From Caenispirillum bisanense (GTDB lineage Bacteria > Pseudomonadota > Alphaproteobacteria > Rhodospirillales > Rhodospirillaceae), in assembly GCF_900230255.1 (NCBI RefSeq), contig NZ_OCNJ01000004.1, positions 124,001-188,000 on the forward strand: a DNA stretch of 64,000 nucleotides, in the 5' to 3' direction. The notes under the pieces are model-generated. The model saw nothing but the letters and a program-made list of their open reading frames with translations, had not been told where the DNA came from and did not search any database. Positions 43,430-52,493 of the stretch are shown here, piece after piece (the first letter of the stretch is position 1; every line of letters starts with the position of its first letter). The translations under genes were made by a program, and so were the position numbers.

Positions 43430-44812
43430 TTACAGCAGGCCGACGTCCTTGGCGGTCAGGTCGAGCACGCGGCGGATCTTGCCGACCATCTCGTCGACGT
43501 GGTCGCGCGTCACGATCAGCGGCGGCGACAGCACCATGGTGTCGTAGACACCGCGCATGATCAGCCCGTTGCGGAAGCTGTGGTCGCGGCAGAGCGTGCC
43601 GACCTTGCCGGCGTTCGGGAAGAACTCGTGCTTGGCCTTGTCCTTGATCAGCTCGATGCCGGCGATGAGGCCGATGCCGCGCACTTCGCCGACGATCGGG
43701 TGATCGCTCAGCTCGCGCAGGCGGCCCTGGAAGTAGGGGCCGATGTCGGAGCCGACGCGGTCGACGATGCCCTCGTCCTCCAGGATCTTCAGGTTGGCGA
43801 GCGCCACGGCCGAGGCCACCGGATGACCGGAGTAGGTGTAGCCGTGGTAGAACTCGCCGCCCTTCTCGATGAGCGTGTTCGCCACCCGGTCGCCGACCAG
43901 CACGCCGCCGATGGGCTGGTAGCCCGACGACAGGCCCTTGGCGATGGTCATCAGGTCGGGCTTGATGTCGAAGGTGAACGAGCCGAACCACGTGCCGGTG
44001 CGCCCGAAGCCGCAGATCACCTCGTCGGCGATGAGCAGGATGCCGTATTCATTGCAGATGCGCTGGATCTCGGCCCAGTACGTGCGCGGCGGATAGATGA
44101 GGCCGCCGGCGCCCTGGATGGGCTCGGCGATGAAGGCGGCCACCTTCTCCGGCCCGATCTCCTTGATCTTGTCTTCCAGCCACCCGGCGGCGCGGATGCC
44201 GAAGGCGTCCTCGTCCTCGCCCCAGCCCAGCTGGAAGTGGTGCGGCGGGTCGATGTGGGCGAAGCCCGGCAGCAGGCCCGACTGGGTGTGCATGGCCGAC
44301 ATGCCGCCGAGCGACAGCGCCGCGACCGTGGACCCATGGTAGCCGTTCTTGCGGCCGATGATGACCTGCCGCTCCGGCTGACCTTCCAGCGTCCAGTAGC
44401 GGCGCACCATGCGCACATTGGTGTCGTTGGCTTCCGAGCCGGAGCCGGCGAAGAACACATGGTTCATGCCCGGCGGCGCCAGTTCCACCAGCTTGCGGGC
44501 CAGTTCGGTGGCCGGCATGGTGGTGGTCTTGAAGAAGGTGTTGTAGTACGGCAGCTCCATCATCTGCTGATAGGCGGCCTCGGCCAGTTCCTTGCGCCCG
44601 TAGCCGACGTTGACGCACCACAGGCCGGCCATGCCGTCGAGGATCTGCTCGCCCTCGCTGTCCCACAGGTAGGGGCCGTCGGCCTTGACGATCAGGCGCG
44701 ACCCTCCTTCCGAGGCGAGCGCCTTGAAGTCGGTGAAGGGGTGCATGTGGTGCGCCGTGTCGATCTGCTTCCACTGCTCGGTGGTGCGGTTGAAGGCCGT
44801 CAAGGCGGTCAT
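43430..44812 (-). CDS. Polyamine (putrescine):pyruvate aminotransferase, class III
   Basis: This 460-residue class III PLP enzyme has the cofactor-binding GSEANDTNVRM, ADEVICGFGRTG, and the PLP Lys in TIAKGLSSGY. The opening HMHPFTDFKALASEGG is typical of the SpuC/putrescine-pyruvate group. It would move the amino group of putrescine or another polyamine to pyruvate. I chose the ATG at 44812, with AGGAG upstream. It is first in a leftward run with the two polyamine-binding proteins and transporter. Confidence 0.9.
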   Translation of the reverse strand: MTALTAFNRTTEQWKQIDTAHHMHPFTDFKALASEGGSRLIVKADGPYLWDSEGEQILDGMAGLWCVNVGYGRKELAEAAYQQMMELPYYNTFFKTTTMPATELARKLVELAPPGMNHVFFAGSGSEANDTNVRMVRRYWTLEGQPERQVIIGRKNGYHGSTVAALSLGGMSAMHTQSGLLPGFAHIDPPHHFQLGWGEDEDAFGIRAAGWLEDKIKEIGPEKVAAFIAEPIQGAGGLIYPPRTYWAEIQRICNEYGILLIADEVICGFGRTGTWFGSFTFDIKPDLMTIAKGLSSGYQPIGGVLVGDRVANTLIEKGGEFYHGYTYSGHPVASAVALANLKILEDEGIVDRVGSDIGPYFQGRLRELSDHPIVGEVRGIGLIAGIELIKDKAKHEFFPNAGKVGTLCRDHSFRNGLIMRGVYDTMVLSPPLIVTRDHVDEMVGKIRRVLDLTAKDVGLL

Positions 44813-45119
44813 GGTGGCTCCTGAGACGAAGGGCCCCGCGGGCCGTGTTGCGACTCGGTGTCCCGCTCGGCGGGCGTCCGTGGTGATTATTTTGAACACA
44901 TCCGCGCGGGCCGGAAAAGCCGAAAAGTGCCCATTGCGCCGCACACCAAGGCGCAAATCCTTGTTCCGCAACCACTTGAGCGGTGAAAATCCTCCGACAG
45001 GCGCAGTCGGATCGCCGAACGGCAGCCCTGCGATGTTTTACACCCTGCTTGACAGCTCCCGTCGCGCGGGCATACCGAGAAACCATCTTCCCGCCCCACC
45101 ACAGCGAGTCGCCCACCCC
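44813..45119. other. 307-bp divergent promoter region of the polyamine genes
   Basis: The region separates the leftward aminotransferase from the rightward oxidase. It holds an AT-rich patch near 44885-44900 and the rightward TTGACA promoter at 45049. No further gene is seen. Confidence 0.55.
45049..45077 (+). promoter_or_regulatory. Sigma-70-like promoter for the FAD oxidase gene
   Basis: A perfect -35 TTGACA (45049-45054) is followed after 16-17 bases by CATACC/ATACCG. The start codon lies 43 bases further on. Confidence 0.5.
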
Positions 45120-46397
45120 ATGACGCTGCCGCCCCACACGCCGTCCTACTACGCCGCCTCGGCCAATCCCTTCCCGGAGCATCCTCCGCTCCAGGGGGAG
45201 GTGACCGCCGACGTCTGCGTGGTCGGCGGCGGCATGACGGGATGCTCGGCGGCGCTGCACCTGGCGGAGCGCGGCTACAAGGTGGTGCTGATCGAAAGCC
45301 AGCGCATCGGCTGGGGCGCGTCGGGCCGCTCGGGCGGGCAGCTCATCGCCGGCTACGCCACCGACATGAGCAACGTAGAGAAGCACGTCGCCCCGGAAGA
45401 CGCCAAGACCCTGTGGGACATGAGCGTCGAGGCCATCGACTCGGTGAAGGAGCACGTCGCCCGCCACGCCATCGCCTGCGACTACCGGCCCGGCCACATC
45501 CACGTCGGCGTCAAGCCGCGCCACGAGCGCGAGCTGCACGACCTGGCGGAGGAATGGCAGCGCTACGGCTACGGCGGCCTGCAGTACCTGGACCGCGCCG
45601 CGGTACGCGAGCGGGTGGATTCGGAACGCTACACCTGCGGCCTCTACGACCCCGCCGGCGGCCACATCCATCCGCTCAACTACACCCTGGGCTTGGCCGC
45701 CGCCGCCGAGAAGGCCGGCGCCATGCTCTACGAGACGACGCCCATGGTGCGGTGGGAGAAGGGCGACCCGGCGGTGGTGGTGACGCCGCAGGGGCGGGTG
45801 ACGGCCAAGTGGGTGGTCATGGCCGGCAACGCCTACCTGTGGGAGACGGAGCGCAAGCTCGGCCAGACCATCATGCCCGTCGGCACCTACATCCTGGCGA
45901 CCGAGCCGCTGGGCGAGAATCGCGCCGCCAAGCTCATCCCGCAGAACGAGGCGGTGGCCGACATCCTGTTCGTGCTCAACTATTTCCGCCGCTCCGCCGA
46001 CCACCGCATGCTGTTCGGCGGCAAGGTGAGCTATTCGCGCATCGACCCCGGCAACGTCGCCGAGTCCATGCGGCGGACCATGCTGCACTACTTCCCGCAG
46101 CTGTCGGACGTGAAGGTGGATTTCGCCTGGGGCGGCTACGTGGCGATCACGGTGAACCGCCTGCCGGACTTCGGCCGCCTCGCGCCCAACGTGATCTACG
46201 CCCAGGGCTTCTCCGGCCACGGCGTCGGCCTGACCACGCTCGCCGGCCGGCTGATGGCCGAGACGGTGGCGGGCCAGGCGGAACGCTTCGACCTCATCGG
46301 CCGCCTGCCGACCATCCCCTTCCCCGGCGGCACCCTGTTCCGCACCCCCGCCCTGGTCCTCGCCATGGCCTGGCGCCGCCTGCGCGACGCGCTGTGA
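45120..46397 (+). CDS. FAD-dependent oxidoreductase, gamma-glutamylputrescine oxidase-like
   Basis: This 425-residue DAO-type flavoprotein has the FAD-binding VCVVGGGMTGCSAALHLAERG and GASGRSGGQLIAGY, and the C-terminal FAD motif YAQGFSGHGVGLTTLAG. This group includes PuuB, which oxidises gamma-glutamylputrescine. Placement opposite the polyamine aminotransferase and transport genes supports that substrate. A glutamine synthetase-like gene, the expected partner, is 6 kb away. No strong ribosome binding site is seen before the ATG. Confidence 0.88.
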   Translation: MTLPPHTPSYYAASANPFPEHPPLQGEVTADVCVVGGGMTGCSAALHLAERGYKVVLIESQRIGWGASGRSGGQLIAGYATDMSNVEKHVAPEDAKTLWDMSVEAIDSVKEHVARHAIACDYRPGHIHVGVKPRHERELHDLAEEWQRYGYGGLQYLDRAAVRERVDSERYTCGLYDPAGGHIHPLNYTLGLAAAAEKAGAMLYETTPMVRWEKGDPAVVVTPQGRVTAKWVVMAGNAYLWETERKLGQTIMPVGTYILATEPLGENRAAKLIPQNEAVADILFVLNYFRRSADHRMLFGGKVSYSRIDPGNVAESMRRTMLHYFPQLSDVKVDFAWGGYVAITVNRLPDFGRLAPNVIYAQGFSGHGVGLTTLAGRLMAETVAGQAERFDLIGRLPTIPFPGGTLFRTPALVLAMAWRRLRDAL

Positions 46398-46450
46398 GGG
46401 TGGTGGGGCGGGCCGGCGTGCGCCACCGCCCCTCGCCATCGCACGAAATT

Positions 46451-46566
46451 GTCATGGCCGGACTTGATCCGGCCATCCACGGCGTCCCCGGCGACGGCCG
46501 AGGGCTCCGTCTTCCACGGCACCCGCCAGGGGAGCCGTGGATACCCGGCTCAAGGCCGGGCATGAC
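46451..46566. repeat. Palindromic intergenic repeat, copy 1
   Basis: The element begins GTCATGGCCGGACTTGATCC and ends CTCAAGGCCGGGCATGAC, so its ends are inverted repeats, with inner CCACGG/CCGTGG arms. A second, rearranged copy is at 61631-61760. Such GTCATGGCC...GGCCATGAC elements are common intergenic repeats in alphaproteobacteria. Confidence 0.8.
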
Positions 46567-46613
46567 AAGGAAGGAAGAAAGGAAGGAAGGCGGCACGCGG
46601 GCGCCCCGCGCCC

Positions 46614-46868
46614 TCACCCGCCCGTGACGGGCGGGAAGAAGGCCACTTCGTCGCCGGCCTTCACCGCCGTCTGCAGCGTCGCGTAGTCCTGGTTCACCGC
46701 GCAGCGCAGCCGCGTCGTGTCGCCGAAGGCCTGGGCGTGCTTGTCGGAGCGGGCAGCCAGCCAGGCGATCAGGTCGGCGACCGTCTCGACGGACGGCGGC
46801 GGGTCGATGTCTTCGCGGCCGGTGCCGACGCCGTCGCGCAGCCAGGCGAAGTACAGAACGGTGATCAT
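46614..46868 (-). CDS. moaD: Molybdopterin synthase sulfur-carrier subunit
   Basis: This 84-residue beta-grasp protein ends in the diagnostic Gly-Gly (FFPPVTGG), which is thiocarboxylated and delivers sulfur for molybdopterin. No moaE is seen next to it. It overlaps pgsA by four bases and forms the end of a uvrC-pgsA-moaD run. Confidence 0.92.
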   Translation of the reverse strand: MITVLYFAWLRDGVGTGREDIDPPPSVETVADLIAWLAARSDKHAQAFGDTTRLRCAVNQDYATLQTAVKAGDEVAFFPPVTGG

Positions 46869-47497
46869 TCGCCGGCCTCCTTGTGCAGGTCCTGCTGCTG
46901 CATGGCCGCGCGCTCGGCGACGCGGGCCTCGGCGCGGCGGCGGTCGTTTTCCTTCATGTGGAACAGGCCGTGGGTCAGGTAGTCCCAGCCCGTCACCACG
47001 GTCATCAGCGCCGCCACCCACAGCGCCACCTCGCCGATCAGCGTCGCGGGAATGCCCCACGGCGCCGAATCGCCCAGGATGAGCAGCGTCAGCGCCACCA
47101 GCTGGAAGGTCGTCTTCCACTTGGCCAGCTTGGTGACCGGCATGCTCACCTGGATCTCGGCCAGGAACTCGCGCAGGCCCGACACCAGGATCTCGCGACA
47201 GAGGATGACCACCGCCGGCAGGTAGCTCCACACCGACAGCCCCTCGAAGCCGACCAGCATGAGCAGCACGGCGGCCACCAGCAGCTTGTCGGCGATGGGG
47301 TCGAGGAAGCGCCCGAACGAACTGACCTGGTTCCACCGCCGCGCCAGCCAGCCGTCGAACCAGTCGGTGACGGCGGCCGCGACGAACAGGCCGCAGGCGA
47401 TCCACTGCGACAGGTCGCCGGGCACATAGAACAGAGCCACCACCGCCGGAATCGCGAAGATGCGCGACAACGTCAGGATGTTCGGCAGGGTATACAA
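46865..47497 (-). CDS. pgsA: CDP-diacylglycerol-glycerol-3-phosphate 3-phosphatidyltransferase
   Basis: This 210-residue membrane enzyme has the CDP-alcohol phosphotransferase motif D-G-x2-A-R-x8-G-x3-D-x3-D in DWFDGWLARR...GRFLDPIADK. It makes phosphatidylglycerophosphate, the precursor of phosphatidylglycerol. I prefer the TTG start at 47497, giving MYTLPNILTLSRI as in homologues, with AGAGGA nine bases upstream; an ATG at 47581 lies inside uvrC. Confidence 0.9.
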   Translation of the reverse strand: MYTLPNILTLSRIFAIPAVVALFYVPGDLSQWIACGLFVAAAVTDWFDGWLARRWNQVSSFGRFLDPIADKLLVAAVLLMLVGFEGLSVWSYLPAVVILCREILVSGLREFLAEIQVSMPVTKLAKWKTTFQLVALTLLILGDSAPWGIPATLIGEVALWVAALMTVVTGWDYLTHGLFHMKENDRRRAEARVAERAAMQQQDLHKEAGE

Positions 47498-47555
47498 CGG
47501 CCGGTCCTCTTGCTGGCTGTCCCCGGGGGCGGACTGCGGCGCGATCTTAGCCGCC

Positions 47556-49508
47556 TTACCCCTCGGGATGGAAGTGATCATAGATCTTGCGGGCAAGTGC
47601 GGCGGAAATGCCGTCGACACTTTCGAGATCCTGCAGCGCCGCTTCCGACACCGCCCGCGCCGACCCGAAGTGGTGCAGCAGCGCCTTCTTGCGCGCCGCG
47701 CCGATGCCGCCGATGTCGTCCAGGCTCGACTTCTGGATGTCCTTGGAGCGCCGCGCCCGGTGGCCGCCGATGGCGAACCGGTGGGCCTCGTCGCGCAGCC
47801 GCTGCAGGAAATACAGCACCGGGTGGTTGGGCGGCAGCTGGAAGGGCGCGCGGTCGGCCATGAAGAAGCGCTCGCGGCCGGCGTTGCGGTCCGGCCCCTT
47901 GGCGATGGACACCAGCGCCACGTCCTCGACGCCCAGTTCGGCGAAGACCTCGCAGGCAACGGTCAGCTGGCCCTGGCCGCCGTCCACCAGCACCAGGTCG
48001 GGCCACTGGCCGCGGTCGCGGTCGGGGTCGTCGCGCTGGGCGGCCTTGAAGCGGCGCGTCAGCACCTCGCGCATCATGCCGTAGTCGTCGCCCGGCGCCA
48101 CCGGCCCCTTGATGTTGAACTTGCGGTAGGCATTCTTCATGAAGCCTTCCGGCCCCGCCACGATCATGCCGCCGAGCGCATTGGTGCCCTGGATGTGGCT
48201 GTTGTCGTAGACCTCCACCCGCTCGGGCGTGCGGTCCATGCCGAACACCTCCGCCACGCCGTCCAGCAGCTTGCGCTGGGCGGAGCTTTCCGCCAGCCGG
48301 CGGCCGAGCGCCTCGCGGGCGTTGCGTTCGGCGGTCGCCACCATGGCGGCGCGGTCGCCGCGCTTGGGGATGTGGATGCGCACGCGGCGGCCGGCCTTGG
48401 ACGTCAGCGCCTCGGTCATCAGGGCTTCCTGCGGCAGGGCGTGGCTGAGCAGTAGTTCCTTCGGCGGGTCCTTGTTGTCGTAGAACTGGCCGATGAAGGC
48501 CTCCAGCACCTCGCCCGGCTCGGCGTCCTGGCTGTGGGCCGGGAAGTAGGCGCGGTTGCCGTAGTTCTGCCCGGCGCGGAAGAAGAACACCTGCACGCAG
48601 GCCTGGCCGCCCGCCTGGTGGATGGCCATGACGTCGGCGTCGGCGGCGTCGGGCAGGTTGACCTCCTGGTGCGCCTGGATGCGCGTCAGCGCCCGGATGC
48701 GGTCGCGGTACATGGCCGCTTCCTCGAACTCCAGGTTCTCCGACGCCGTCTCCATGCGGCGCGCCAGCTCGCGCTGCACGCGCGCGCTTTCGCCCGACAG
48801 GAAGGCTCGTGCCTCCTCCACCAGCTCGCGGTAGGTGTCGCGCGGGATGCGCTCGACGCAGGGGGCGGAGCAGCGCTTGATCTGGAACAGCAGGCACGGC
48901 CGGGTGCGGCTGCCGAACACGGCGTCGGAGCACGAGCGCAGCAGGAAGGCCTTCTGCAGGTGGGCGAGCGTCTGGTTGACGGCGCCGGCGCTGGCGAAGG
49001 GGCCGAAGTACTGGCCCTTCAGCGACCGCGCCCCGCGATGCTTGACGATCTGCGGATAGTCATGCCCGTCGGTGACGACGACGTAGGGGAAGCTCTTGTC
49101 GTCGCGCAGCAGGATGTTGTACCGCGGCTTCAGGCGCTTGATGTAGTTGCTCTCGAGGAGCAGCGCCTCGACCTCGGTATTGGTGACGACGATCTCCATG
49201 GCCGCCGTCTCGGTGACCATGCGCTGCAGCCGCATGGGCAACTGGCCGATGCGGGTATAGGCGACGACGCGCTTCTTCAGGCTTTTCGCCTTGCCGACGT
49301 AGAGCACGTCGCCGCGCGCATTCATCATGCGGTAGACGCCGGGCTTGTCGGGCAGCGTCTTCAGCGTGCGCACGATGACGGCGACGCCGGGATGGGGGGC
49401 ATCCGCCGCGTCCTCGGCGGTCACGGCCGTCTGGTCCACGCGGATGGTCGCCGCGGGGTCCACCAGCGCGGCGGCGGTCTCTTTCGGATCACGGGTCGGG
49501 GCGGTCAT
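47556..49508 (-). CDS. uvrC: Excinuclease ABC subunit C
   Basis: This 650-residue nuclease has the GIY-YIG domain ([20 protein letters not shown]), the UVR helix ([16 protein letters not shown]), the RNase H-like domain ([18 protein letters not shown]) and C-terminal helix-hairpin-helix repeats ([19 protein letters not shown]). It makes both incisions in nucleotide excision repair. A 50-residue disordered N-terminal extension precedes the first domain. The ATG at 49508 is chosen; its binding site is weak. Confidence 0.95.
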   Translation of the reverse strand: MTAPTRDPKETAAALVDPAATIRVDQTAVTAEDAADAPHPGVAVIVRTLKTLPDKPGVYRMMNARGDVLYVGKAKSLKKRVVAYTRIGQLPMRLQRMVTETAAMEIVVTNTEVEALLLESNYIKRLKPRYNILLRDDKSFPYVVVTDGHDYPQIVKHRGARSLKGQYFGPFASAGAVNQTLAHLQKAFLLRSCSDAVFGSRTRPCLLFQIKRCSAPCVERIPRDTYRELVEEARAFLSGESARVQRELARRMETASENLEFEEAAMYRDRIRALTRIQAHQEVNLPDAADADVMAIHQAGGQACVQVFFFRAGQNYGNRAYFPAHSQDAEPGEVLEAFIGQFYDNKDPPKELLLSHALPQEALMTEALTSKAGRRVRIHIPKRGDRAAMVATAERNAREALGRRLAESSAQRKLLDGVAEVFGMDRTPERVEVYDNSHIQGTNALGGMIVAGPEGFMKNAYRKFNIKGPVAPGDDYGMMREVLTRRFKAAQRDDPDRDRGQWPDLVLVDGGQGQLTVACEVFAELGVEDVALVSIAKGPDRNAGRERFFMADRAPFQLPPNHPVLYFLQRLRDEAHRFAIGGHRARRSKDIQKSSLDDIGGIGAARKKALLHHFGSARAVSEAALQDLESVDGISAALARKIYDHFHPEG

Positions 49509-49975
49509 GGCTGCAACTTCGGGCAGGACGGAACGCGGGTCAACGGGTGCAACACCGCCGTCACACTGGAGAATCGAGGAGTCCGTAGGGGAACCCTTAC
49601 GTCCATCGACATATCCACGGACGCTGTGGATAACTGTGTGCAAAGCTGTGGAGCAAACACTCCGAACCCGCAGGAGCCCACGAGTCTCATCGCTTTGCCC
49701 ATTTTTTGGGCGACGCAGCCAAGCCTTTGATTTTCAACATTTTTGATGCGCGGTAAGGCTGCGTGGCGGGGCTGCCATGTTCCTTCTTGACAGGCATGTT
49801 GCGGTAGGGCAGCCGCCCTGATGCCTGTGCAAAACCCACCGTCGGCGGACGCGGAACAGCTTGACAGACCGAAAGAGCCACCGGCAGTTACACCTTTCGA
49901 CCAGGGCGCGGGCCGACCGGATAAGTTCCGGGCGGCATCGGACCGCTTCGCCGGCCGCCGTCGCCGGCGACCGAC
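49509..49975. other. 467-bp intergenic region with DnaA-box-like cluster and AT-rich tract
   Basis: No gene is visible. A perfect DnaA box (TGTGGATAA) at 49625-49633 has imperfect neighbours at 49612, 49637 and 49647, and a TGTGCAAAA copy lies at 49826. An AT-rich tract spans about 49690-49750, including GCCCATTTTTTGGGC and TTTGATTTTCAACATTTTT. The arms ACGCAGCC (49713) and GGCTGCGT (49767) form a wide inverted repeat around the tract. Confidence 0.5.
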
Positions 49976-50395
49976 TCAGCCGAGGGTGCTGAAGCGCTCG
50001 ATCTCGACGCCGACGGAGGAGACGTCGTCGAACACGTCCAGCTTCTCGACGCGCACCCGCACCGAGCGGATTCGCCCGTCGGCGAGGCAGGCCTGCGCGA
50101 TGCGCTCGGCCATGGTCTCCACCAGGTTGACGTGGCGGTCGAGCACCACGTCGCGCACCTTGTTGCGGATTTCCTCGTAGCAGACCACCTCGTCCAGTCG
50201 GTCGCCGACCGGGCCTTCGCCCTCGCGCACCGCCAGGTCCAGGTTGATGCGCACGCGCTGCGCCGTCTCGTGCTCGTGCTTGTAGACGCCGACCTTGGCG
50301 ACGATCAGCAGGTCACGCAGGAAGACGTGCCGCAGGCCCAGGTGGGCGTTGGCGATGGGGAACGGCTTGACGACGGGACTGGGGGTCATGGGCAT
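49976..50395 (-). CDS. folB: Dihydroneopterin aldolase
   Basis: This 139-residue protein has the FolB core VFLRDLLIVAKVGVYKHEH, VCYEEIRNKV and NLVETMAERIAQ, with the conserved Lys and Glu residues. It cleaves 7,8-dihydroneopterin in folate synthesis. It starts 75 bases after the end of a pteridine-reductase-like SDR on the same strand. Two ATGs two codons apart are possible starts. Confidence 0.92.
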   Translation of the reverse strand: MPMTPSPVVKPFPIANAHLGLRHVFLRDLLIVAKVGVYKHEHETAQRVRINLDLAVREGEGPVGDRLDEVVCYEEIRNKVRDVVLDRHVNLVETMAERIAQACLADGRIRSVRVRVEKLDVFDDVSSVGVEIERFSTLG

Positions 50396-50470
50396 CCGGA
50401 TCCGCTGGGCGTGCGCGGCCGCCGGGCGGTCAGCCGTGCGGCGCGGAGGCGCGATATGGGGCGGGTCGGG

Positions 50471-51259
50471 TCACTCCGCCAGGAATTGCGGTCCCTGGCC
50501 GTGACGCGGCGCCTGGTTCCACGCCAGATGCTGCCCGCCGTCGAGGGCAATCATTTGCCCGGTCATGGCCGGCGCCGCAAGGATGAATCGCACCGCGTCC
50601 GCCACTTCCTGCGGATTGGTGCCGCGCGTCAGCGGCATGGCGGCGCACTGCTCGGCGAACTGCTCCTCGCTCTGGCGCGGGCTCGGCAGGGTCGGGCCGG
50701 GGCCGACGCCGTTGACCCGGATGCGCGGCGCCAGCGCCAGCGCCAGCGTCTGCGTCAGTGTCCACAGGCCGGCCTTGGACAGGGTGTAGCTGACGAAGTG
50801 CGGCGTCAGGTTCCACACCCGCTCGTCGATGACGTTGACGACGCAGCCATGGGCGGGCTCCGCCACCTGACGGGCGAAGGCCTGGGTCAGCACGAAGGGA
50901 GCGCGCAGGTTGGCCTCCATGTGCAGGTCCCACGAGGCGCGGTCGGCCGAGTCCCAGCTGTCGTACTCGAACACCGAGGCGTTGTTGACCAGCGCGCCGA
51001 GCGGGCCGAGGGCCTCCACCGCGCGGTCGACCAGGGTCGCCGTCTCCTCCTCGCGGGCGAGATCGGCGCGCACGGCGACGGCACGGCCGCCCTGCGCCTC
51101 GATTTCGGCGCACACGGCCTCGGCCTCGGCGGGGTCGGAGCGGTAATGGACGGCGACGCTCCAGCCGTGGGCGGCGAGATCGAGCGCCACGGCGCGGCCG
51201 ATGCGCTTGGCGGCGCCGGTGACCAGGACCGTCTTGGGCGAAGGCAGGGGCTGGGTCAT
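50471..51259 (-). CDS. SDR oxidoreductase, pteridine reductase/FolM-like
   Basis: This 262-residue dehydrogenase has TGAAKRIGRAVA, with Arg where most SDRs have Gly. That R-I-G form is typical of pteridine reductases and FolM. NNASVFE and the catalytic Y-T-L-S-K follow. Being next to folB, it probably reduces dihydrofolate or dihydromonapterin. The ATG overlaps the stop of the antiporter gene by four bases. Confidence 0.83.
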   Translation of the reverse strand: MTQPLPSPKTVLVTGAAKRIGRAVALDLAAHGWSVAVHYRSDPAEAEAVCAEIEAQGGRAVAVRADLAREEETATLVDRAVEALGPLGALVNNASVFEYDSWDSADRASWDLHMEANLRAPFVLTQAFARQVAEPAHGCVVNVIDERVWNLTPHFVSYTLSKAGLWTLTQTLALALAPRIRVNGVGPGPTLPSPRQSEEQFAEQCAAMPLTRGTNPQEVADAVRFILAAPAMTGQMIALDGGQHLAWNQAPRHGQGPQFLAE

Positions 51260-52230
51260 GCGAACACGGTTTCCACGCCGATGAAGAGGACGGCTATATA
51301 AGCGGCGTAACCGCCGAGGAGAAGCCCTCCCTCGGCGCGCGACAGCTGGCGGCCCGACAGGAAGAAGGGCACCAGCAGCAGGGTGACGCCGAGCATCACC
51401 CAGACATCGAACTGCATCACCTGGGCCGGCGCCGCGGACGGCTTCACCAGCGCCGCCACGCCCATGATGCCGAGGATGTTGAAGACGTTGGAGCCGACCA
51501 CGTTGCCGAGCGCCACGTCGTTGTGCTTCTTCAGCGCCGCCGCGACGGCGGTCGCCAGTTCGGGCAGCGAGGTGCCGACGGCGACCATGGTCAGGCCGAT
51601 CACCTCCTCCGGCACGCCCCAGTCGCGGGCGATGGCGGTGGCGCCGACCACCAGGAAGCGCGCCCCGGCCACGACGCCGGCGAGGCCCACCAGGGTGGCG
51701 CCGATGATGACCCACCACGGCTTGTGTTGCAGGGTCGACAGTTCCTCCAGTTCCGCCGCGGCGGCGCGGGCCTGCGCGGCGCTGCGGCGTTCGCGGAAGT
51801 AGGACCACAGCAGGTAGGTGGCCAGCGCCGCCAGCAGGATCCCGCCTTCCAGGCGCATCACTCCGTCGCCCCAGGTGAAGGCGACCATGGCCAGCGTGGC
51901 GGCGATGAGCACCGCCGATTCGCGGGCGAAGGGCTTCATCTCGGCGTGCACCGGCTGGATCAGCGCCGCGAAGGCGAGGATCAGCATGATGTTGGCGATG
52001 TTGGACCCGATGACGTTGCCGTAGACCAGGCCGCCCGACCCCTCCAGCGCCGCCTGCACGCAGACCACCAGCTCGGGCGCCGAGGTGCCGAAGGCCACCA
52101 CCGTCAGACCGACCACCAGCGGCGAGATCCCGAGACGCTCGGCCATGGCGACGGCGCCGCGCACCAGCGCCTCGGCGGCGATCACCAGCAGCACGAGGCC
52201 GGCGACGAACGAGATCCACGACATGAGCAT
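51256..52230 (-). CDS. Calcium/sodium antiporter, YrbG-like
   Basis: This 324-residue CaCA-family exchanger has ten predicted transmembrane segments in two homologous halves. The ion-binding repeats are GTSAPELVV...GNVIGSN in the first half and GTSLPELAT...GNVVGSN in the second. It exports Ca2+ in exchange for Na+ or H+. The ATG at 52230 has AGGAGGAAG upstream. It overlaps the SDR gene. Confidence 0.92.
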   Translation of the reverse strand: MLMSWISFVAGLVLLVIAAEALVRGAVAMAERLGISPLVVGLTVVAFGTSAPELVVCVQAALEGSGGLVYGNVIGSNIANIMLILAFAALIQPVHAEMKPFARESAVLIAATLAMVAFTWGDGVMRLEGGILLAALATYLLWSYFRERRSAAQARAAAAELEELSTLQHKPWWVIIGATLVGLAGVVAGARFLVVGATAIARDWGVPEEVIGLTMVAVGTSLPELATAVAAALKKHNDVALGNVVGSNVFNILGIMGVAALVKPSAAPAQVMQFDVWVMLGVTLLLVPFFLSGRQLSRAEGGLLLGGYAAYIAVLFIGVETVFA

Positions 52231-52493
52231 GGGGCGGTCTTCCTCCTGGGGTCGTGCGGGACCGTCGGGACCATGGGCGCCCGCGGCAGGGGAGTCAAGG
52301 AAGCGCCGCCTCCGACGCGGGTGGGGTGTCAAATAAATTCATCGGGCGATTGACAGCCCCACGCGGCCACGGGCACCCTGTAAAGGCACAACAGAAAGCC
52401 TGCGGCCGTCCGCCTAACCGGTGATGTGCGCCGGATGGTTCCGCGCGGTGTTCGAGATTTGCGACGGAAGCCAGGACGGGCTGCAAGGCTCAC

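Noticed and set aside
46294-46617. Short frames containing PGLEPGIHGSPGG-like peptides near 46300-46617 as a gene
   Set aside because: These peptides are the translation of the palindromic intergenic repeat, which commonly creates spurious frames in alphaproteobacteria.
49612-49750. Firm call of oriC upstream of uvrC
   Set aside because: Only one box is perfect and the flanking genes are not typical origin neighbours. It is listed as a finding to test, not as an origin.
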